A DNA stretch of 64,000 bases from Vibrio splendidus 12E03 (GTDB lineage: Bacteria > Pseudomonadota > Gammaproteobacteria > Enterobacterales > Vibrionaceae), in contig NZ_AJZD02000331.1 of NCBI RefSeq assembly GCF_000272105.2, forward strand, positions 1-64,000. Reading direction: 5' to 3'. Both the position numbers and the translations under genes were made by a program. Each line of letters opens with the position of its first letter. Within the stretch, counting starts at the first letter, position 1. Of this stretch, positions 36,084 through 44,981 are shown piece after piece. The notes beneath the pieces were generated by a model. The model was not told the DNA's origin, made no database searches, and saw only the letters and a program-made list of their open reading frames with translations.

Positions 36084-37322
36084 ATGTCATTTGATAACCT
36101 AACCCTTAACGCAAAAACCGTCGCGGCGATACCATCTCAATTCGATAAACCGACAGAGATACAACAAGCGGTAATTCCTACGATTATTGCTGGGAAAGAC
36201 GTGCTGGCGTTGGCTCAAACGGGTAGCGGGAAAACATTGGCGTTTGGCTTACCTTTGCTGAACAACATCAACCATGATGTAAATGAACTGCAAGCACTGG
36301 TTATCGTTCCAACACGTGAACTTGCGTCTCAAGTTGCTGAGTCTTTAGAGCCGATCGCAACCGCTCTTAATATCAGTATGATTACGTTGACGGGCGGTGT
36401 GAACGCGGATGACCAACAACAGCAATTATTAACCAAACCACAGCTTGCTATCGCAACACCGGGGCGCTTGCTGGCTGTCATCAAGAGTGATGAATTGGAG
36501 TTAACTCAATGTGTGTCATTGGTTCTTGATGAAGCAGACCGATTAATCGACATGGGCTTTTGGCCAGATATTCAAGCAATCACCGAAGCTCTGCCAGCGA
36601 AACGACAGTCACTGCTATTCTCAGCAACACTTCCTCCAGAGTTAGTTAATCAGGCTGAAACGCTTTTATCAAACCCAGAGAAGATCACAACTCACCAAGA
36701 AAACAGCGTTGTCGAAACCATTGAAGAAACACTGTATCTCGTGAACAAAGGCAGCAAGGCTCAAGCTCTGATTGCCCTACTTAATCAAAACCAATGGCCG
36801 CAGGTGTTGGTTTTTATTGGCGCCAAAGACAATGCAGATGCGTTAACCAAGCGATTGAACAAAGCCAAGATCAGCGTGAGTGCGTTACATGGCAACAAGA
36901 GCCAAGAAGAGCGCGCGCAGGCATTAGAGAGTTTCAAAAATGGCGAAACTCGTGTGCTTATCGCAACCGATGTGATGGCTCGTGGCATCCATATTGATCA
37001 GCTACCTGTTGTGATCAACTTTGAATTGCCCTCTCACTCAGCAACTTATGTACATCGCGTAGGAAGAACGGCGAGAGCAGGAAGCGCAGGCTGTGCTATC
37101 TCACTGGTTAGCCACGGTGAAAACGAGTACCTCAATGCGATTCGAACTCTGACCAATAAAGCACTGCCACTACAATCTTTGGAAGGTTTCCCTGTAACTG
37201 ATAAACCTGCATCAGAATCAACAGCTCGTAAGCGTCCGCCAAAAGACAAAATGGCCAACCGACGAACAGCAAAGAAGAAGAGCATCAAACAATTTAAGAG
37301 CAAACCAAACAGCTCAAAGTAA
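36084..37322 (+). CDS. DEAD-box RNA helicase (RhlE-like)
   Basis: ATP-dependent RNA helicase of 412 aa with all core motifs: the Q motif (PTEIQQAVIP), AQTGSGKT, PTRELASQ, TPGRLL, DEADR, SAT, DVMARGIHIDQLP and HRVGRTARAG. The tail after about residue 370 is short, basic and Lys-rich (KRPPKDKMANRR and KKKSIKQF), as in RhlE-type helicases that work on ribosome assembly or mRNA decay in the cold. A 20-bp tandem repeat straddles the stop codon. Confidence 0.92.
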   Translation: MSFDNLTLNAKTVAAIPSQFDKPTEIQQAVIPTIIAGKDVLALAQTGSGKTLAFGLPLLNNINHDVNELQALVIVPTRELASQVAESLEPIATALNISMITLTGGVNADDQQQQLLTKPQLAIATPGRLLAVIKSDELELTQCVSLVLDEADRLIDMGFWPDIQAITEALPAKRQSLLFSATLPPELVNQAETLLSNPEKITTHQENSVVETIEETLYLVNKGSKAQALIALLNQNQWPQVLVFIGAKDNADALTKRLNKAKISVSALHGNKSQEERAQALESFKNGETRVLIATDVMARGIHIDQLPVVINFELPSHSATYVHRVGRTARAGSAGCAISLVSHGENEYLNAIRTLTNKALPLQSLEGFPVTDKPASESTARKRPPKDKMANRRTAKKKSIKQFKSKPNSSK

Positions 37323-37350
37323 CCAGAAATAGCTCTAAGTAACCAGAAAT
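37311..37350. repeat. 20-bp direct tandem repeat across the helicase stop codon
   Basis: AGCTCAAAGTAACCAGAAAT (37311-37330) is followed directly by a copy with one mismatch (37331-37350). The first copy includes the last codons and TAA of the helicase gene. It looks like a recent slippage duplication. Confidence 0.8.
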
Positions 37351-37359
37351 AGAATGGTC

Positions 37360-37384
37360 AGCTCAGTTTGTACTGGGCTTTTTC
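37360..37384 (+). terminator. Rho-independent terminator after the helicase
   Basis: AGCTCAGT (37360-37367) pairs with ACTGGGCT (37372-37379) with one G-T pair, followed by T residues. Confidence 0.75.
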
Positions 37385-37575
37385 ATATGCAACAAAATAC
37401 AAATTCACACCCAAAAACTTCCCTAAAGTTGCCAACTTAAATGACACTTTTGTGAATTATGATGCCAACGTATTGATTCTTGGTTGCTCAAAAAAAATAC
37501 TCTTAAATCACGTTGACGCCCCTATGTCTGGCAACTAGATTTTTCTATTAGTGTCTACAACAGGAGGTCATTGAA

Positions 37576-37797
37576 ATGAAACGTGCTAGCTCTACATATC
37601 GATTACAACTGATTAAGGAAGTGGCAACCCGCCGAGATCGTCAACGTTCCAATGACCCGATGGCAAACTACATACAAACCCTAATAGATAATAAAGATGA
37701 TTGTGATACCTCGGTGGAACGCAACCAGAGGTTCAGTGGCAGTCATTTTGATGAACACATAGGTGGTTGGGTAAGCGACCACTGGGGTAATAAGTAG
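37576..37797 (+). CDS. Hypothetical small protein (73 aa)
   Basis: Soluble, charged protein that I do not recognise: a basic N-terminal helix (YRLQLIKEVATRRDRQRSND) and an acidic, aromatic end (FDEHIGGWVSDHWGNK). A near-perfect AGGAGG ribosome site lies 9 bases before ATG 37576, which argues for strong translation. It is separated from the helicase by a terminator, so it has its own promoter; one could lie around 37500-37560. Confidence 0.65.
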   Translation: MKRASSTYRLQLIKEVATRRDRQRSNDPMANYIQTLIDNKDDCDTSVERNQRFSGSHFDEHIGGWVSDHWGNK

Positions 37798-37924
37798 GAC
37801 AACGAGAGTAATCCAACCAGCATAACCGCTGTAGAATTCGTCTCCGCATTAACCTATCATCTGCAAAAATTCCCTATCCTAGAGTAAGCAGAAAGTGTCT
37901 GAGTTAAAAAGAGAAAAAGAAGTG

Positions 37925-38227
37925 ATGGTTGCCTTCCAAGTGATACCTCGCGTTAAAGAAGGCAACAACTTCGAAGTGGTTGATAAAGCCATTGAAGTTG
38001 TGAAAGCTGCCGATGTACCTTTCCAAGTCGGTGCGATGGAAACCACGATGAAAGGTGAACTCAACCAATTACTCGATATCGTTAAAAAGGCAGAACAAGC
38101 TTGCTACGATGCAGGGGCTGTAGAAGTGATCACGAACATTAAGATTCACAGTAAAACCACCGAAGCTGATGATACATTTTGCACGTACCATCGTGGTGTA
38201 ACGAAAGCGAATCACATGTTTGTTTAA
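37925..38227 (+). CDS. MTH1187/YkoF-like thiamine-binding protein
   Basis: Cytosolic protein of 100 aa in the MTH1187 (DUF77) family, a ferredoxin-like fold that binds thiamine or its pyrimidine part. Typical segments are VAFQVIPRVKEG at the start, PFQVGAMETTMKG in the middle and VITNIKIHSKT near the end. ATG 37925 fits the usual family start; the GTG at 37895 would add ten charged residues. No thiamine biosynthesis gene is beside it, although the ynjBCD transporter lies 2 kb away. Confidence 0.75.
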   Translation: MVAFQVIPRVKEGNNFEVVDKAIEVVKAADVPFQVGAMETTMKGELNQLLDIVKKAEQACYDAGAVEVITNIKIHSKTTEADDTFCTYHRGVTKANHMFV

Positions 38228-38284
38228 TCGCATTTTTGTTTCTGAAAACTGAACTTTAAGAAAGACTCTGAAGAACCAGTGGTG

Positions 38285-38452
38285 TTATTGGAAAGGCATG
38301 TCTGAGAGGTGAGAAAGGATTTCCATTCGTTCTTCTTCTGACATCGAATGCCAATCACGCGGAGCCTCTTCAGGGTCATCTTTCGCCCCGATCGGTTTTC
38401 GGTCAAGTGCTTTAACTGGCTCTTTTTTGATTTTGACGTTCTTTTTATTCAT
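38285..38452 (-). CDS. Hypothetical small protein (55 aa)
   Basis: A 55-residue hydrophilic protein beginning MNKKNVKIKKEPVKALDR and ending HLSDMPFQ, with a basic first third and an acidic middle (KDDPEEAPRDW, MSEEERMEIL). ATG 38452 has AAGGAG 10 bases upstream. The overlapping minus-strand frame 38224-38406 has no ribosome site and is rejected in its favour. I know no function; the composition suggests a small regulatory or ribosome-associated protein. Confidence 0.55.
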   Translation of the reverse strand: MNKKNVKIKKEPVKALDRKPIGAKDDPEEAPRDWHSMSEEERMEILSHLSDMPFQ

Positions 38453-38561
38453 ACCGACATCACTCCTTCAGGTACAAAGGTACCTACCTTAATATTACAC
38501 CCCAACCATTATGTAAAGTAATAGTTACCTCGGAGTTAAATAAAATCTTGATACTTTCTCT

Positions 38562-38822
38562 TTAACCAAAAAGATCTCTTTGGGGACTTGTATTTCCCTC
38601 TTCGTCTACCGGCTGACCAACTAAGTTGTTTTGCTTCATTATTTTTCTTCTATAGCGCTGACGACACAACTTTATCACGTGCAATTGTTCTGACGGTGTC
38701 ATCGACATCCAATTAAAGCGCTCTTCTCTTTTGCGCATACAACCATTGCAATAGCCTTTGTCATCGCTTGAACAAACCCCAACGCAAGGGCTTGGAACTT
38801 GGAAAAACTCTAACTGCTCCAC
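38562..38822 (-). CDS. DUF1289 small cysteine-rich protein
   Basis: Protein of about 86 aa with the DUF1289 pattern PSPCVGVCSSDDKGYCNGCM: four cysteines spaced as for metal or cluster binding, followed by EERFNWMSMTPSEQ, the W-x8-E signature of the family. No ATG precedes it: two adjacent GTG codons (38825, 38822) follow AAGGAG, and 38822 has the better spacing (5 bases). DUF1289 proteins often lie beside other housekeeping genes and have no proven role. Confidence 0.8.
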   Translation of the reverse strand: MEQLEFFQVPSPCVGVCSSDDKGYCNGCMRKREERFNWMSMTPSEQLHVIKLCRQRYRRKIMKQNNLVGQPVDEEGNTSPQRDLFG

Positions 38823-39013
38823 CACGTCTCCTTACACATTCAAAACTATGCTTACTATCTCAAAAATAAGCGATTAATTTGTCGCCTAGCTCATGAAATT
38901 CATACTAAACTATGACCTTATACTGACACATATAGTGTTTTGTAAACTATACTTTGAACCCATCAAGTTACACTTATTCGGTAACTTCGTTCTTTCCTTT
39001 GGAGCCTTATAAT

Positions 39014-39460
39014 ATGAAGTTTAGTTCAAAAAAATTACTAGCAGTAGCCGCTTTACCTATGATGCTAGCAGCATGCACAACAACAGGTGACAACGCGATG
39101 CAAGTAACACCAACCGATCTACAGCACCATAATTGGGAACTTGCACAAATTGATGGCAAGGACATTGTGAAAAGCGAAGACCAAGCAGCTCCTCGTCTAG
39201 AGATCGGCGAAAAAATGACTGCGAACGGCATGGCTGGTTGTAACAACTTCTTCGGTCAAGGCGAATTGAAAGACGGTCAATTCCGTATCAAGCAAATGGG
39301 CATGACAATGAAAATGTGTCACGGCTCTGCGATGGAAATCGAACAATCGGTTTCTGCTACTCTAAGCGAGTGGAGCGACGTAACTCTAACAAACGATACG
39401 CTAGTACTGAAAAACGATGTACACACGCTAACGTACACAATTCGTGACTGGGTAAACTAA
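39014..39460 (+). CDS. META-domain (HslJ-like) lipoprotein
   Basis: Lipoprotein of 148 aa. The signal peptide runs to the lipobox MLAAC (Cys near residue 21). A single META domain follows: NWELAQIDGKDI, the AGCNNFFGQGEL turn and MKMCHGSAMEIEQ, all standard in HslJ-type proteins. In E. coli HslJ contributes to novobiocin resistance; the biochemical role is unknown. ATG 39014 follows GGAG by 9 bases; the longer frame from 38954 would hide the signal peptide. A terminator follows. Confidence 0.88.
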   Translation: MKFSSKKLLAVAALPMMLAACTTTGDNAMQVTPTDLQHHNWELAQIDGKDIVKSEDQAAPRLEIGEKMTANGMAGCNNFFGQGELKDGQFRIKQMGMTMKMCHGSAMEIEQSVSATLSEWSDVTLTNDTLVLKNDVHTLTYTIRDWVN

Positions 39461-39486
39461 TCCGTCATCGAAACCAAATACTGATT

Positions 39487-39511
39487 AAAGGAGCCTGATG
39501 GCTCCTTTTTT
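39487..39511 (+). terminator. Rho-independent terminator
   Basis: AAAGGAGCC (39487-39495), loop TGAT, GGCTCCTTT (39500-39508) and more T residues. It ends the META lipoprotein gene. Confidence 0.9.
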
Positions 39512-39842
39512 ATTGCCAGCTTGCCGTCACTACTTCTTCAAAATTGACGCTCATCGCCGACTTTTCGTACCAACCTCCAATAAACCTCAAAAATCTCTCA
39601 TTTAGATGCAATAAATTCAACGGTTCAGCGGTCTGTTGCTAGGATGGCAAAAGCCTAGAGTCTGTCGAGTTTTCAAGATGATTACAGATCGAACAAAACT
39701 CAACCGTGAACTCCCTGCTTGTTCTCAAGTAATTGATTGAATTTACTGTTGAATTAGAATTTATTTCAGAAACAGATAGAATAACTGTAGGGAGTTTGAA
39801 AATACAATGCTCTTGCCCGTTCACTACCAAATGGAAAAGTTT
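39512..39842. other. Gene-free leader region of the ynjBCD operon
   Basis: No gene is supported in these 331 bases. The promoter of ynjB should lie in the right half. I looked for a TPP riboswitch because the receptor family binds thiamine-like ligands, and saw none. Confidence 0.45.
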
Positions 39843-41009
39843 ATGAACAAGATAGTAAGTACGTTAGGAATCATGGCAACCGTTGCATACAGCGCAACCA
39901 TTTATGCTGATGAAGCAACATCCACCGACAGTTGGAACCAAATAGAACAGCAGGCAGAGGGAGAAACTGTCTACTTTCACGCTTGGGGCGGAAGCCAAGA
40001 GATCAATCGTTACTTACAGTGGGCAGGCAATAAATTACAAAGTGACTACGGTGTCACGTTGAAGCATGTGAAAGTAACCGATATTGCGGAAACCACCACT
40101 CGACTGCTCGCTGAAAAAGCGGCAGGAAAGAACAGTGACGGCAGCGTCGATATCGTCTGGATCAATGGCGAGAACTTCCGTTCGATGAAAGACAACGCGC
40201 TATTGTTTGGGCCATTTACGGAATCACTTCCAAATTGGCAGTATGTCGATAAGTCTTTGCCAATCGATGTTGATTTCTCGGAGCCGACAGAAGGCTTAGA
40301 AGCACCGTGGGGGGTTGGGCAACTTGTGTTCATTCACGACCAAGAGACGCTGCACAATCCACCACAATCATTCTCTGAGATGTTGAGCTACGCTCAGGCT
40401 TTTCCGAACCGATTAAGCTACCCTCGTCCACCAGAATTTCATGGCACGAGCTTCATTAAGTCTCTACTGATTGAACTAACAAACAATAACCCTGCGCTGG
40501 CTCAGCCGGTTTCAGAAGATAACTTCCAAGCGGTAACAGCGCCACTTTGGGCTTACTTAGATAAATTCCATAAAGTGGCATGGCGCGGTGGCAAACAATT
40601 CCCAGCAGGTACATCAGAAAGCATCCAACTTCTAGATGATGGACAACTCGACCTCGCGATTACCTTCAATCCAAACTCTGTATATTCAGCGCAGGCAAGT
40701 GGCCGTTTAGCGGAAACCACCAAGGCTTATGCTCTAGAAAGCGGCGCTCTATCTAATATTCACTTCCTTGCAATCCCTTGGAATGCCAATGCAACTTCAG
40801 GCGCTCAAGTGACCATCAACTTCTTATTGAGCCCAGAAGCGCAATCTCGCAAGGGTGACCTTAATGTTTGGGGCGATCCTTCAGTATTGAACAGCAAGTA
40901 CCTCACTGGCAGTGCTAAAAATACTCAGCAATTTAAGTCGGTTGATGAACCACACCCAAGCTGGCAAAACGCGCTCGAGAAAGAGTGGCTTAAGCGATAC
41001 GGTAACTAG
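39843..41009 (+). CDS. ynjB: ABC transporter substrate-binding protein YnjB
   Basis: Periplasmic receptor of 388 aa with a signal peptide (IVSTLGIMATVAYSATIYA). The mature start (YFHAWGGSQEINRYLQW) and IVWINGENFRSMK are typical of YnjB, which is related to thiamine- and iron-binding receptors. The ligand is not established. It is the first gene of an operon with ynjC, ynjD and ynjF. ATG 39843 is the first residue of the signal peptide; two in-frame ATGs upstream would extend it. Confidence 0.87.
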   Translation: MNKIVSTLGIMATVAYSATIYADEATSTDSWNQIEQQAEGETVYFHAWGGSQEINRYLQWAGNKLQSDYGVTLKHVKVTDIAETTTRLLAEKAAGKNSDGSVDIVWINGENFRSMKDNALLFGPFTESLPNWQYVDKSLPIDVDFSEPTEGLEAPWGVGQLVFIHDQETLHNPPQSFSEMLSYAQAFPNRLSYPRPPEFHGTSFIKSLLIELTNNNPALAQPVSEDNFQAVTAPLWAYLDKFHKVAWRGGKQFPAGTSESIQLLDDGQLDLAITFNPNSVYSAQASGRLAETTKAYALESGALSNIHFLAIPWNANATSGAQVTINFLLSPEAQSRKGDLNVWGDPSVLNSKYLTGSAKNTQQFKSVDEPHPSWQNALEKEWLKRYGN

Positions 41010-41014
41010 TCTTC

Positions 41015-42715
41015 ATGCTACGCGCTCTATATTTTGTTGTTATAGCTGTGTGCATTACTCCAACCATTCCTGGGGTAGCGGGAGTGGTGGCTTCGTCACT
41101 GAGTTTCATCCCGCCCCTAGGTTTAGATGAGCCAACACTCAACGGTTTTGACCAAGTATTTCAATGGGAAGGGGCTTGGCACTCTATTGGCTTAAGCCTA
41201 GGCGCAGCGATTGCAAGCAGCTATATAGCCTGCTTCCTGACCTTTTGTATTCTTCAAGCCTCTTGGGGAAACAAGTTTTGGAAAAAGATTGAGTTAACGC
41301 TATCGCCAATGCTTGCCATTCCACATGTGGCTTTCGCTATCGGCTTTGCATTTCTGTTTAGCCCAACGGGGCTTGGCGCAAGAGCCGTACATCACTTGCT
41401 CGGCGAATCGGCTACCAGCTCTGAGTTGGCGTTATTGGTGAAAGACCCATACGCGTTTGGCTTAATCATTATGCTCGCACTCAAAGAAGTCCCTTTCTTG
41501 TTGCTGATGAGCATTTCGATACTTCAGCAAATTGATGTAGAGCGTGTCACTAAGGTCAGTGCATCTCTGGGTTATAGCCGTGCTCAGATCTGGTGGAAAT
41601 GTATTTTCCCACAATGGTTTACTAAGCTTCGCTTCCCAATACTGGCAGTACTCGCTTACAGTGTCTCGGTTGTCGATATTGCTCTGATCATTGGCCCAAC
41701 CAACCCGCCGACCTTTGCCGTTTTGGTATGGCAATGGTTCAACGACCCTGACCTTAACCTACTCCCGCGAGCTGCTGCTGGTGCCATCGTTTTATTTGGT
41801 TTAGCTTCGTTGATCATCGCCTTGGCGCGTTTATTTGAATGGGCAATTCTTAAGTACTTTCGAACTTGGCAGTATTCAGGACGAACAGGGGCAAACCTTC
41901 CGGGGAAAACCGTATTCACAATCCTTGCTAGCCTTTCACTGCTGATCATTCCTTTAATGGTAATTTGGAGCGTTGCTCAGCGTTGGCGTTTTCCTGATTT
42001 ACTGCCGAGCCGCTACAGCAAGCGTTTCTGGGAGTTCGAATGGGATGGCATCATGAGTACTGTGGGTCAAAGCTTTTGGATTGGTCTTATTGCCGCTTCA
42101 ATCGCTTTGTTGCTTGCGCTGGTGGCTCACGAATACAGAATCAAATACAAGTGGCAAGTGCCCGGTTTTATCATCGCGATTCCAATGCTAATACCTCAAC
42201 TCTCGGTATTGTTTGGTATGCAAGTCACGACCCTCTACATCGGCAGTAGTGCCTATGAGTTCTGGGTGATTTGGGCGCATGTTTTCTTTGCTTTCCCGTT
42301 TGTGTATCTGTCTTTGGACGGCCCGTGGAAAAGCTTCAATGATGGGTTGATTAAAGCATCGCTGAGCCTAGGTAAATCGCCATTTCAGAGTTGGTACTCA
42401 ATCAAACTGCCAATTTTGCTTCCTGCGATTGCCTTTGCTTGGGCGGTCGGGATCAGTGTGAGTTTGGCCCAGTACCTTCCAACATTGATGCTCGGCGCGG
42501 GCCGCATTAGCACGATCACCACAGAAGCCGTTGCCCTAACCAGTGGTTTCGACCGCAGGGTGACAGCAATCTATGCCATTTGGCAGGCCCTATTGCCTCT
42601 GTTCTTTTTCTCTTTAGCGATATTAGTCAGCCGACTTCAACTTAGATATCGCCGTCTTACTTTTAAAGGTCTCCTAAGTAATGAGTCTGTACCTCAACGA
42701 CCTCGCCATCCGTAA
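41015..42715 (+). CDS. ynjC: ABC transporter permease YnjC
   Basis: Inner-membrane protein of 566 aa that contains two fused permease units, each with its own EAA loop (KVSASLGYSRAQIWWKCIFP in the first, KASLSLGKSPFQSWYSIKLP in the second). This double architecture is that of ThiP/FbpB-type permeases and YnjC. The gene begins 5 bases after ynjB and overlaps ynjD by 35 bases, so translation is coupled. Confidence 0.9.
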   Translation: MLRALYFVVIAVCITPTIPGVAGVVASSLSFIPPLGLDEPTLNGFDQVFQWEGAWHSIGLSLGAAIASSYIACFLTFCILQASWGNKFWKKIELTLSPMLAIPHVAFAIGFAFLFSPTGLGARAVHHLLGESATSSELALLVKDPYAFGLIIMLALKEVPFLLLMSISILQQIDVERVTKVSASLGYSRAQIWWKCIFPQWFTKLRFPILAVLAYSVSVVDIALIIGPTNPPTFAVLVWQWFNDPDLNLLPRAAAGAIVLFGLASLIIALARLFEWAILKYFRTWQYSGRTGANLPGKTVFTILASLSLLIIPLMVIWSVAQRWRFPDLLPSRYSKRFWEFEWDGIMSTVGQSFWIGLIAASIALLLALVAHEYRIKYKWQVPGFIIAIPMLIPQLSVLFGMQVTTLYIGSSAYEFWVIWAHVFFAFPFVYLSLDGPWKSFNDGLIKASLSLGKSPFQSWYSIKLPILLPAIAFAWAVGISVSLAQYLPTLMLGAGRISTITTEAVALTSGFDRRVTAIYAIWQALLPLFFFSLAILVSRLQLRYRRLTFKGLLSNESVPQRPRHP

Positions 42716-43331
42716 AACCGATGGGGATTCGCTGTTCTCAGCGCTAAACGTAACATTAGAATCTGGCCAAATACTGGCTTTGATGGGGCCGAGTGGCTGC
42801 GGAAAGTCGACCTTACTGGATGCGATTGCTGGTCACTTAAGTGAAGAGTTTTCGTATTCTGGCACCGTTGTGTTGAACGATATTCAGCTCGACGAGCTTC
42901 CATCACATCAGCGTGAAGTCGGTATTTTGTTTCAAGATGACTTACTATTCCCTCATCTAAAAGTATGGGAAAACTTGGCGTTCTCTCTGCCTAATTCGGT
43001 TAAGGGTTCCGCTCGTCAACAGCAAGCAATGGCTGCACTAAAAGACATAGAGCTAACTCACTTAGCTGAATCTTTCCCGGATCAAATATCTGGCGGTCAA
43101 CGCGCAAGAATAAGCTTAACTCGTATGTTGCTAGCCAAGCCTAAACTCGCCCTGCTTGACGAACCGTTCAGCAAACTGGACCAAGAGTTAAGAGCACAAT
43201 TTCGCGATTGGGTGTTTGAACAATTGACCAAAGCGAATATCCCAACATTAATGGTCACGCACGACGAAGCCGATGTACCTCAAGGGGCAGAAGTACTGTC
43301 TTGGCCATGGAGAAGTAACAATGCTGGATAA
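42681..43331 (+). CDS. ynjD: ABC transporter ATPase YnjD
   Basis: ATPase of 216 aa. Walker A is MGPSGCGKSTLL, the signature SGGQRARIS and Walker B LALLDEPFSKLD, with the switch His in MVTHDEAD. It is short, ending soon after the switch, with no regulatory extension, as in YnjD. It overlaps ynjC by 35 bases and ynjF by 11, consistent with one polycistronic message. It powers the YnjBC importer. Confidence 0.92.
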   Translation: MSLYLNDLAIRKTDGDSLFSALNVTLESGQILALMGPSGCGKSTLLDAIAGHLSEEFSYSGTVVLNDIQLDELPSHQREVGILFQDDLLFPHLKVWENLAFSLPNSVKGSARQQQAMAALKDIELTHLAESFPDQISGGQRARISLTRMLLAKPKLALLDEPFSKLDQELRAQFRDWVFEQLTKANIPTLMVTHDEADVPQGAEVLSWPWRSNNAG

Positions 43332-43938
43332 GTACTCCATCAAAGTCATTAAGTGGCCATTGAATCAATCGGCTAAGTTACTGAACCAATTGGGTATCAC
43401 GGCCAATCAAACCACGTTATTCGGATTTCTGGTTGGGTGTTTTGCATTTCCAGCGTTAGCATTTCAGCAATACGAATGGGCGTTGGGGTTTATTGTATTT
43501 AACAGGGTTTGCGACGGGCTTGATGGAGCCTTGGCTCGAATCCAAGGCATTAGTGATGCCGGCGGTTTCCTCGACATCAGCCTAGATTTCCTATTCTACT
43601 CGTTGATCCCTTTTGGATTTGTCATTGCCAACCCAGAACATAACGCCATTGCCGGTGCATTTTTGATCTTCTCTTTTATCGGCACAGGCAGCAGCTTTTT
43701 AGCGTTTGCGGTTATGGCAGGCAAGCGAGGCATCGAAAACCCAGTCTATAAGCATAAGTCTCTGTACTACATGTCGGGGTTAACCGAGGGAACAGAAACC
43801 ATCGCTTGTTTCATTGCTTTCTGTATTTGGCCTCAACACTTTGCGGTTATCGCTTACACCTTTGGTGCAGCATGTTGGCTAACCACGTTCATGCGTATTT
43901 ATTTTGGGTTCCAGACACTCAAGAATCAAACCATCTAG
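43321..43938 (+). CDS. ynjF: CDP-alcohol phosphatidyltransferase YnjF
   Basis: Membrane enzyme of 205 aa. The CDP-alcohol phosphatidyltransferase signature D-x2-DG-x2-AR-x8-G-x3-D-x3-D is complete: it begins CDGLDGALARIQG and ends GGFLDISLD, giving the four metal-binding Asp residues. It transfers a phosphoalcohol from a CDP carrier to an acceptor alcohol during phospholipid or compatible-solute synthesis; the substrates are unknown. ATG 43321 with GGAG 8 bases upstream overlaps the ynjD stop. Its place behind the transporter, as in E. coli, suggests the imported compound may be its substrate. Confidence 0.87.
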   Translation: MLDKYSIKVIKWPLNQSAKLLNQLGITANQTTLFGFLVGCFAFPALAFQQYEWALGFIVFNRVCDGLDGALARIQGISDAGGFLDISLDFLFYSLIPFGFVIANPEHNAIAGAFLIFSFIGTGSSFLAFAVMAGKRGIENPVYKHKSLYYMSGLTEGTETIACFIAFCIWPQHFAVIAYTFGAACWLTTFMRIYFGFQTLKNQTI

Positions 43939-43963
43939 TATTAGTTTCAGGTTCCTTTCAAAC

Positions 43964-43995
43964 AAAAACGCCGCTCAGATGAGAGGCGTTTTTAT
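43964..43995. terminator. Bidirectional rho-independent terminator
   Basis: AAAAACGCC (43964-43972) pairs with GGCGTTTTT (43985-43993), with an inner CTC/GAG pairing. Ts on both sides let it serve ynjF and the convergent methyltransferase gene. Confidence 0.9.
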
Positions 43996-44019
43996 ATTCT
44001 AGCTAATACTTGAAGCTAA

Positions 44020-44973
44020 TTAGGCATCTGCAGAAGCGTTAATTTTAAACCTCAACACCTTCAAGCTTGAATCAAGGTCGACATCGACAAACTCAGGCGG
44101 GTTGTCTAGACGTTCGATAAACTCAACACTAGGAGCTTCTTCTGACATCGTCTCAATCAGGAAGTTTGGCGATACTGCTGGCGAATTCACACAAGCAATC
44201 ACTTGACCGCCTTCAGTTAGAAGTTCAGGCAAACGACGTAAGATCTTTTTGTAATCTTTGGTTAGAGCAAAGCTGCCTTTTTGGAACGAAGGTGGATCTA
44301 TGATCACTAGCTCGTAAGGGCCGCCCTTCTTGATTTTTCCCCACGACTTAAAGATATCGTAGCCAAGGAAGTTAACCGAGCGCATATCGTGATCATTCAG
44401 ACGGTGGTTATCGCGACCTTTGTTTAGTGAGCCACGTGACATGTCCACGTTCATGCATTGACGAGCGCCACCAGCAATAGCCGCGACAGAGAAACCACAA
44501 GTGTATGCGAACAGGTTAAGAACGTTCTTATCCTTGGCATTATCTTGTACCCACTGACGACCATTACGCATGTCTAGGAACAAACCGAAGTTCTGATTAC
44601 GGCCAATGTCTAATTGGTACTTAAGACCGTGCTCAACCACAACCGGAGAGTCATTCAACTCGCCCCATAGAACCTCTGAAGGCGCGCCATCGGCATAACG
44701 GTGTTGTAGAACAATGCTTGTGCCCTGCTTTGATTGCCAGATATCTTTGTTGGTGAGTTCAACCAATCCAGCTTTTAGAGATGACAAGAATTCATCGTCT
44801 ACTTCTTTAAACACGTTAACCAGTAGTTGTCCATCAACCCAGTCACATGTCAGTTGCTCTAGACCAGGCCAAAACTTACCGCGCCCGTGGAAAATACGGC
44901 GTAGCTCGTTTGGTACTTCATTAAGTTGCTGTTCAATATGACTAAAAAACAGAGGTAAAGCTGATGCTTCCAT
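44020..44973 (-). CDS. SAM-dependent methyltransferase, RlmK/RlmI-like
   Basis: Cytosolic class I methyltransferase of 317 aa in the COG1092 group, members of which methylate 23S rRNA. Key parts are a DIGRNQNFGLFLDMRNGRQW start to the catalytic domain, the SAM-binding NLFAYTCGFSVAA, the NVDMSRGSL acidic strand and the DPPSFQKGS motif that holds the target base. The N-terminal 110 residues are probably an RNA-binding (PUA-like) domain. ATG 44973 is preferred; a GTG at 44985 overlaps the TGA of the upstream pseudouridine synthase in GTGA, pointing to coupled translation. Confidence 0.82.
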   Translation of the reverse strand: MEASALPLFFSHIEQQLNEVPNELRRIFHGRGKFWPGLEQLTCDWVDGQLLVNVFKEVDDEFLSSLKAGLVELTNKDIWQSKQGTSIVLQHRYADGAPSEVLWGELNDSPVVVEHGLKYQLDIGRNQNFGLFLDMRNGRQWVQDNAKDKNVLNLFAYTCGFSVAAIAGGARQCMNVDMSRGSLNKGRDNHRLNDHDMRSVNFLGYDIFKSWGKIKKGGPYELVIIDPPSFQKGSFALTKDYKKILRRLPELLTEGGQVIACVNSPAVSPNFLIETMSEEAPSVEFIERLDNPPEFVDVDLDSSLKVLRFKINASADA

Positions 44974-44981
44974 TATTTCAC

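Noticed and set aside
38224..38406. 60-codon minus-strand frame
   Set aside because: It lacks a ribosome site and overlaps the better supported 55-aa gene in another frame.
39512..39842. TPP riboswitch before ynjB
   Set aside because: I could not find the conserved CUGAGA and ACCUGA-type elements of the THI box.
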